Positions 63,649 through 64,000 of a stretch of DNA of 64,000 nucleotides are shown one piece after another (within the stretch, counting starts at the first letter, position 1; each line of letters starts with the position of its first letter). Source of the stretch: Myxococcales bacterium (GTDB lineage: Bacteria; Myxococcota_A; Polyangia; Haliangiales; Haliangiaceae); the NCBI GenBank assembly GCA_016706545.1, contig JADJJK010000007.1, positions 124,001 through 188,000 of the forward strand. Reading direction: 5' to 3'. The notes under the pieces are model-generated. The model was not told the origin of the DNA. It searched no databases and was given only the letters and a program-made list of their open reading frames with translations. The position numbers were made by a program, and so were the translations under genes.

Positions 63649-64000
63649 GGAAGCCCTCCGCGTCCAGGTGGGCCGACGGATCCACGCCGCACAGCGAGAG
63701 GATCCCGGCGGCCAGGTTGCCGGCGCCCAGGCTGCGCCCGCTGGCGCTCACGCTGCCGGACGTGAAGTCGATCATGGTGGCGTTGCCCTCTGGCGTGGTG
63801 CCGCCGTAGCTGTGGCCGCCGCGCACGCCGGCGCCCGCGATCACCGCGGCGCCCACCGGCCAGTGGTCCTTGCCCGCCTTGCTGTTGCGCTTGGGGGTCC
63901 GGCTGAACTCCGACAGGCACACCACCACGGTGTCATCGATCATACGGGTTCCGACCTGACGGCCGGGGCGCAGGGTCAGCTCATCCATGATCCGGGCCAG
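63632..64000 (-). CDS. DUF1501 family protein, 3' part (5' end outside window)
   Basis: 122 residues visible. DUF1501 landmarks of the alkaline-phosphatase/sulfatase-like fold: DDTVVVCLSEFSRTPKRN, GKDHWPVGAAVIAGAGVRGG. These proteins are often Tat-exported and paired with DUF1800 or cytochrome-like genes; the monoheme lipoprotein gene overlapping its 3' end fits that habit. Confidence 0.85.
   Translation of the reverse strand: MARIMDELTLRPGRQVGTRMIDDTVVVCLSEFSRTPKRNSKAGKDHWPVGAAVIAGAGVRGGHSYGGTTPEGNATMIDFTSGSVSASGRSLGAGNLAAGILSLCGVDPSAHLDAEGFHAFAS

Overview
This is GC-rich DNA with dense, strongly G/C-ending codon use, short intergenic gaps and many ATGA/GTGA stop-start overlaps. The gene content points to a Myxococcota (former delta-proteobacterial) chromosome: ECF sigma factors, a CarH/LitR-like regulator, duplicated MoxR/DUF58/VWA operons, PilZ and PP2C signalling proteins, Ala/Pro-rich linkers, an Lgt and a BamA/Skp/FabZ block, and a decaheme cytochrome. 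It is ordinary chromosome: there are no insertion sequences, phage genes, CRISPR arrays or rRNA genes, and only one tRNA was found.

Layout. 1-4863: the 3' part of valS, a cysteine hydrolase, crotonyl-CoA carboxylase/reductase and a VOC protein. 4874-8021: a PP2C/cNMP-binding fusion and a DsbA-like exported protein. 7978-12093: lgt, a DUF445 protein, trxB and a hemerythrin-like protein with a glycine-rich tail. 12094-13653: a divergent MerR/cobalamin-type regulator and ECF sigma factor around a shared control region with a 19-bp direct repeat. 14039-18870: lolD-bamA-skp-fabZ (envelope biogenesis). 18867-21599: a PPC-repeat lipoprotein and an MFS transporter. 21646-26015: an ECF sigma, a fused anti-sigma/TPR/CHAT protein and a small unknown protein. 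26164-44275: two MoxR/DUF58 operons, one with two VWA membrane proteins and a long coiled-coil protein, the other with DUF4350, roadblock-like and PpiC-like proteins; between them lie a PilZ protein and a DUF721 (DciA-like) protein. 44382-47059: cmk-rpsA. 47210-53031: an AMP-ligase homologue, a TPR protein, an M15 peptidase and an unknown protein with a C-terminal cysteine cluster. 53180-56011: an OmcA/MtrC-type decaheme cytochrome lipoprotein. 56371-64000: TraB-family protein, aldehyde dehydrogenase, TrkA-N potassium channel, a small gene broken by a stop, tRNA-Arg(CCU), a twice-frameshifted oxidoreductase, a monoheme lipoprotein and the 3' end of a DUF1501 gene.

The most interesting system is the sigma/anti-sigma-TPR-CHAT operon at 21646-26015. 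A caspase-like CHAT protease module sits on the same polypeptide as the zinc-finger anti-sigma domain, which suggests proteolysis-gated transcription. Next are the decaheme cytochrome with two EF-hand-like repeats, and the CarH-like regulator that keeps the photosensory bundle motif but lacks the cobalamin-ligating histidine.

A caution: five protein genes (bamA, cmk, the second moxR, the PpiC-like gene and the oxidoreductase) carry one-base indels, mostly in or next to short G/C runs, and the hemerythrin tail also slips frame. Because bamA and cmk are normally essential, much of this probably reflects sequence or assembly error rather than real gene decay.
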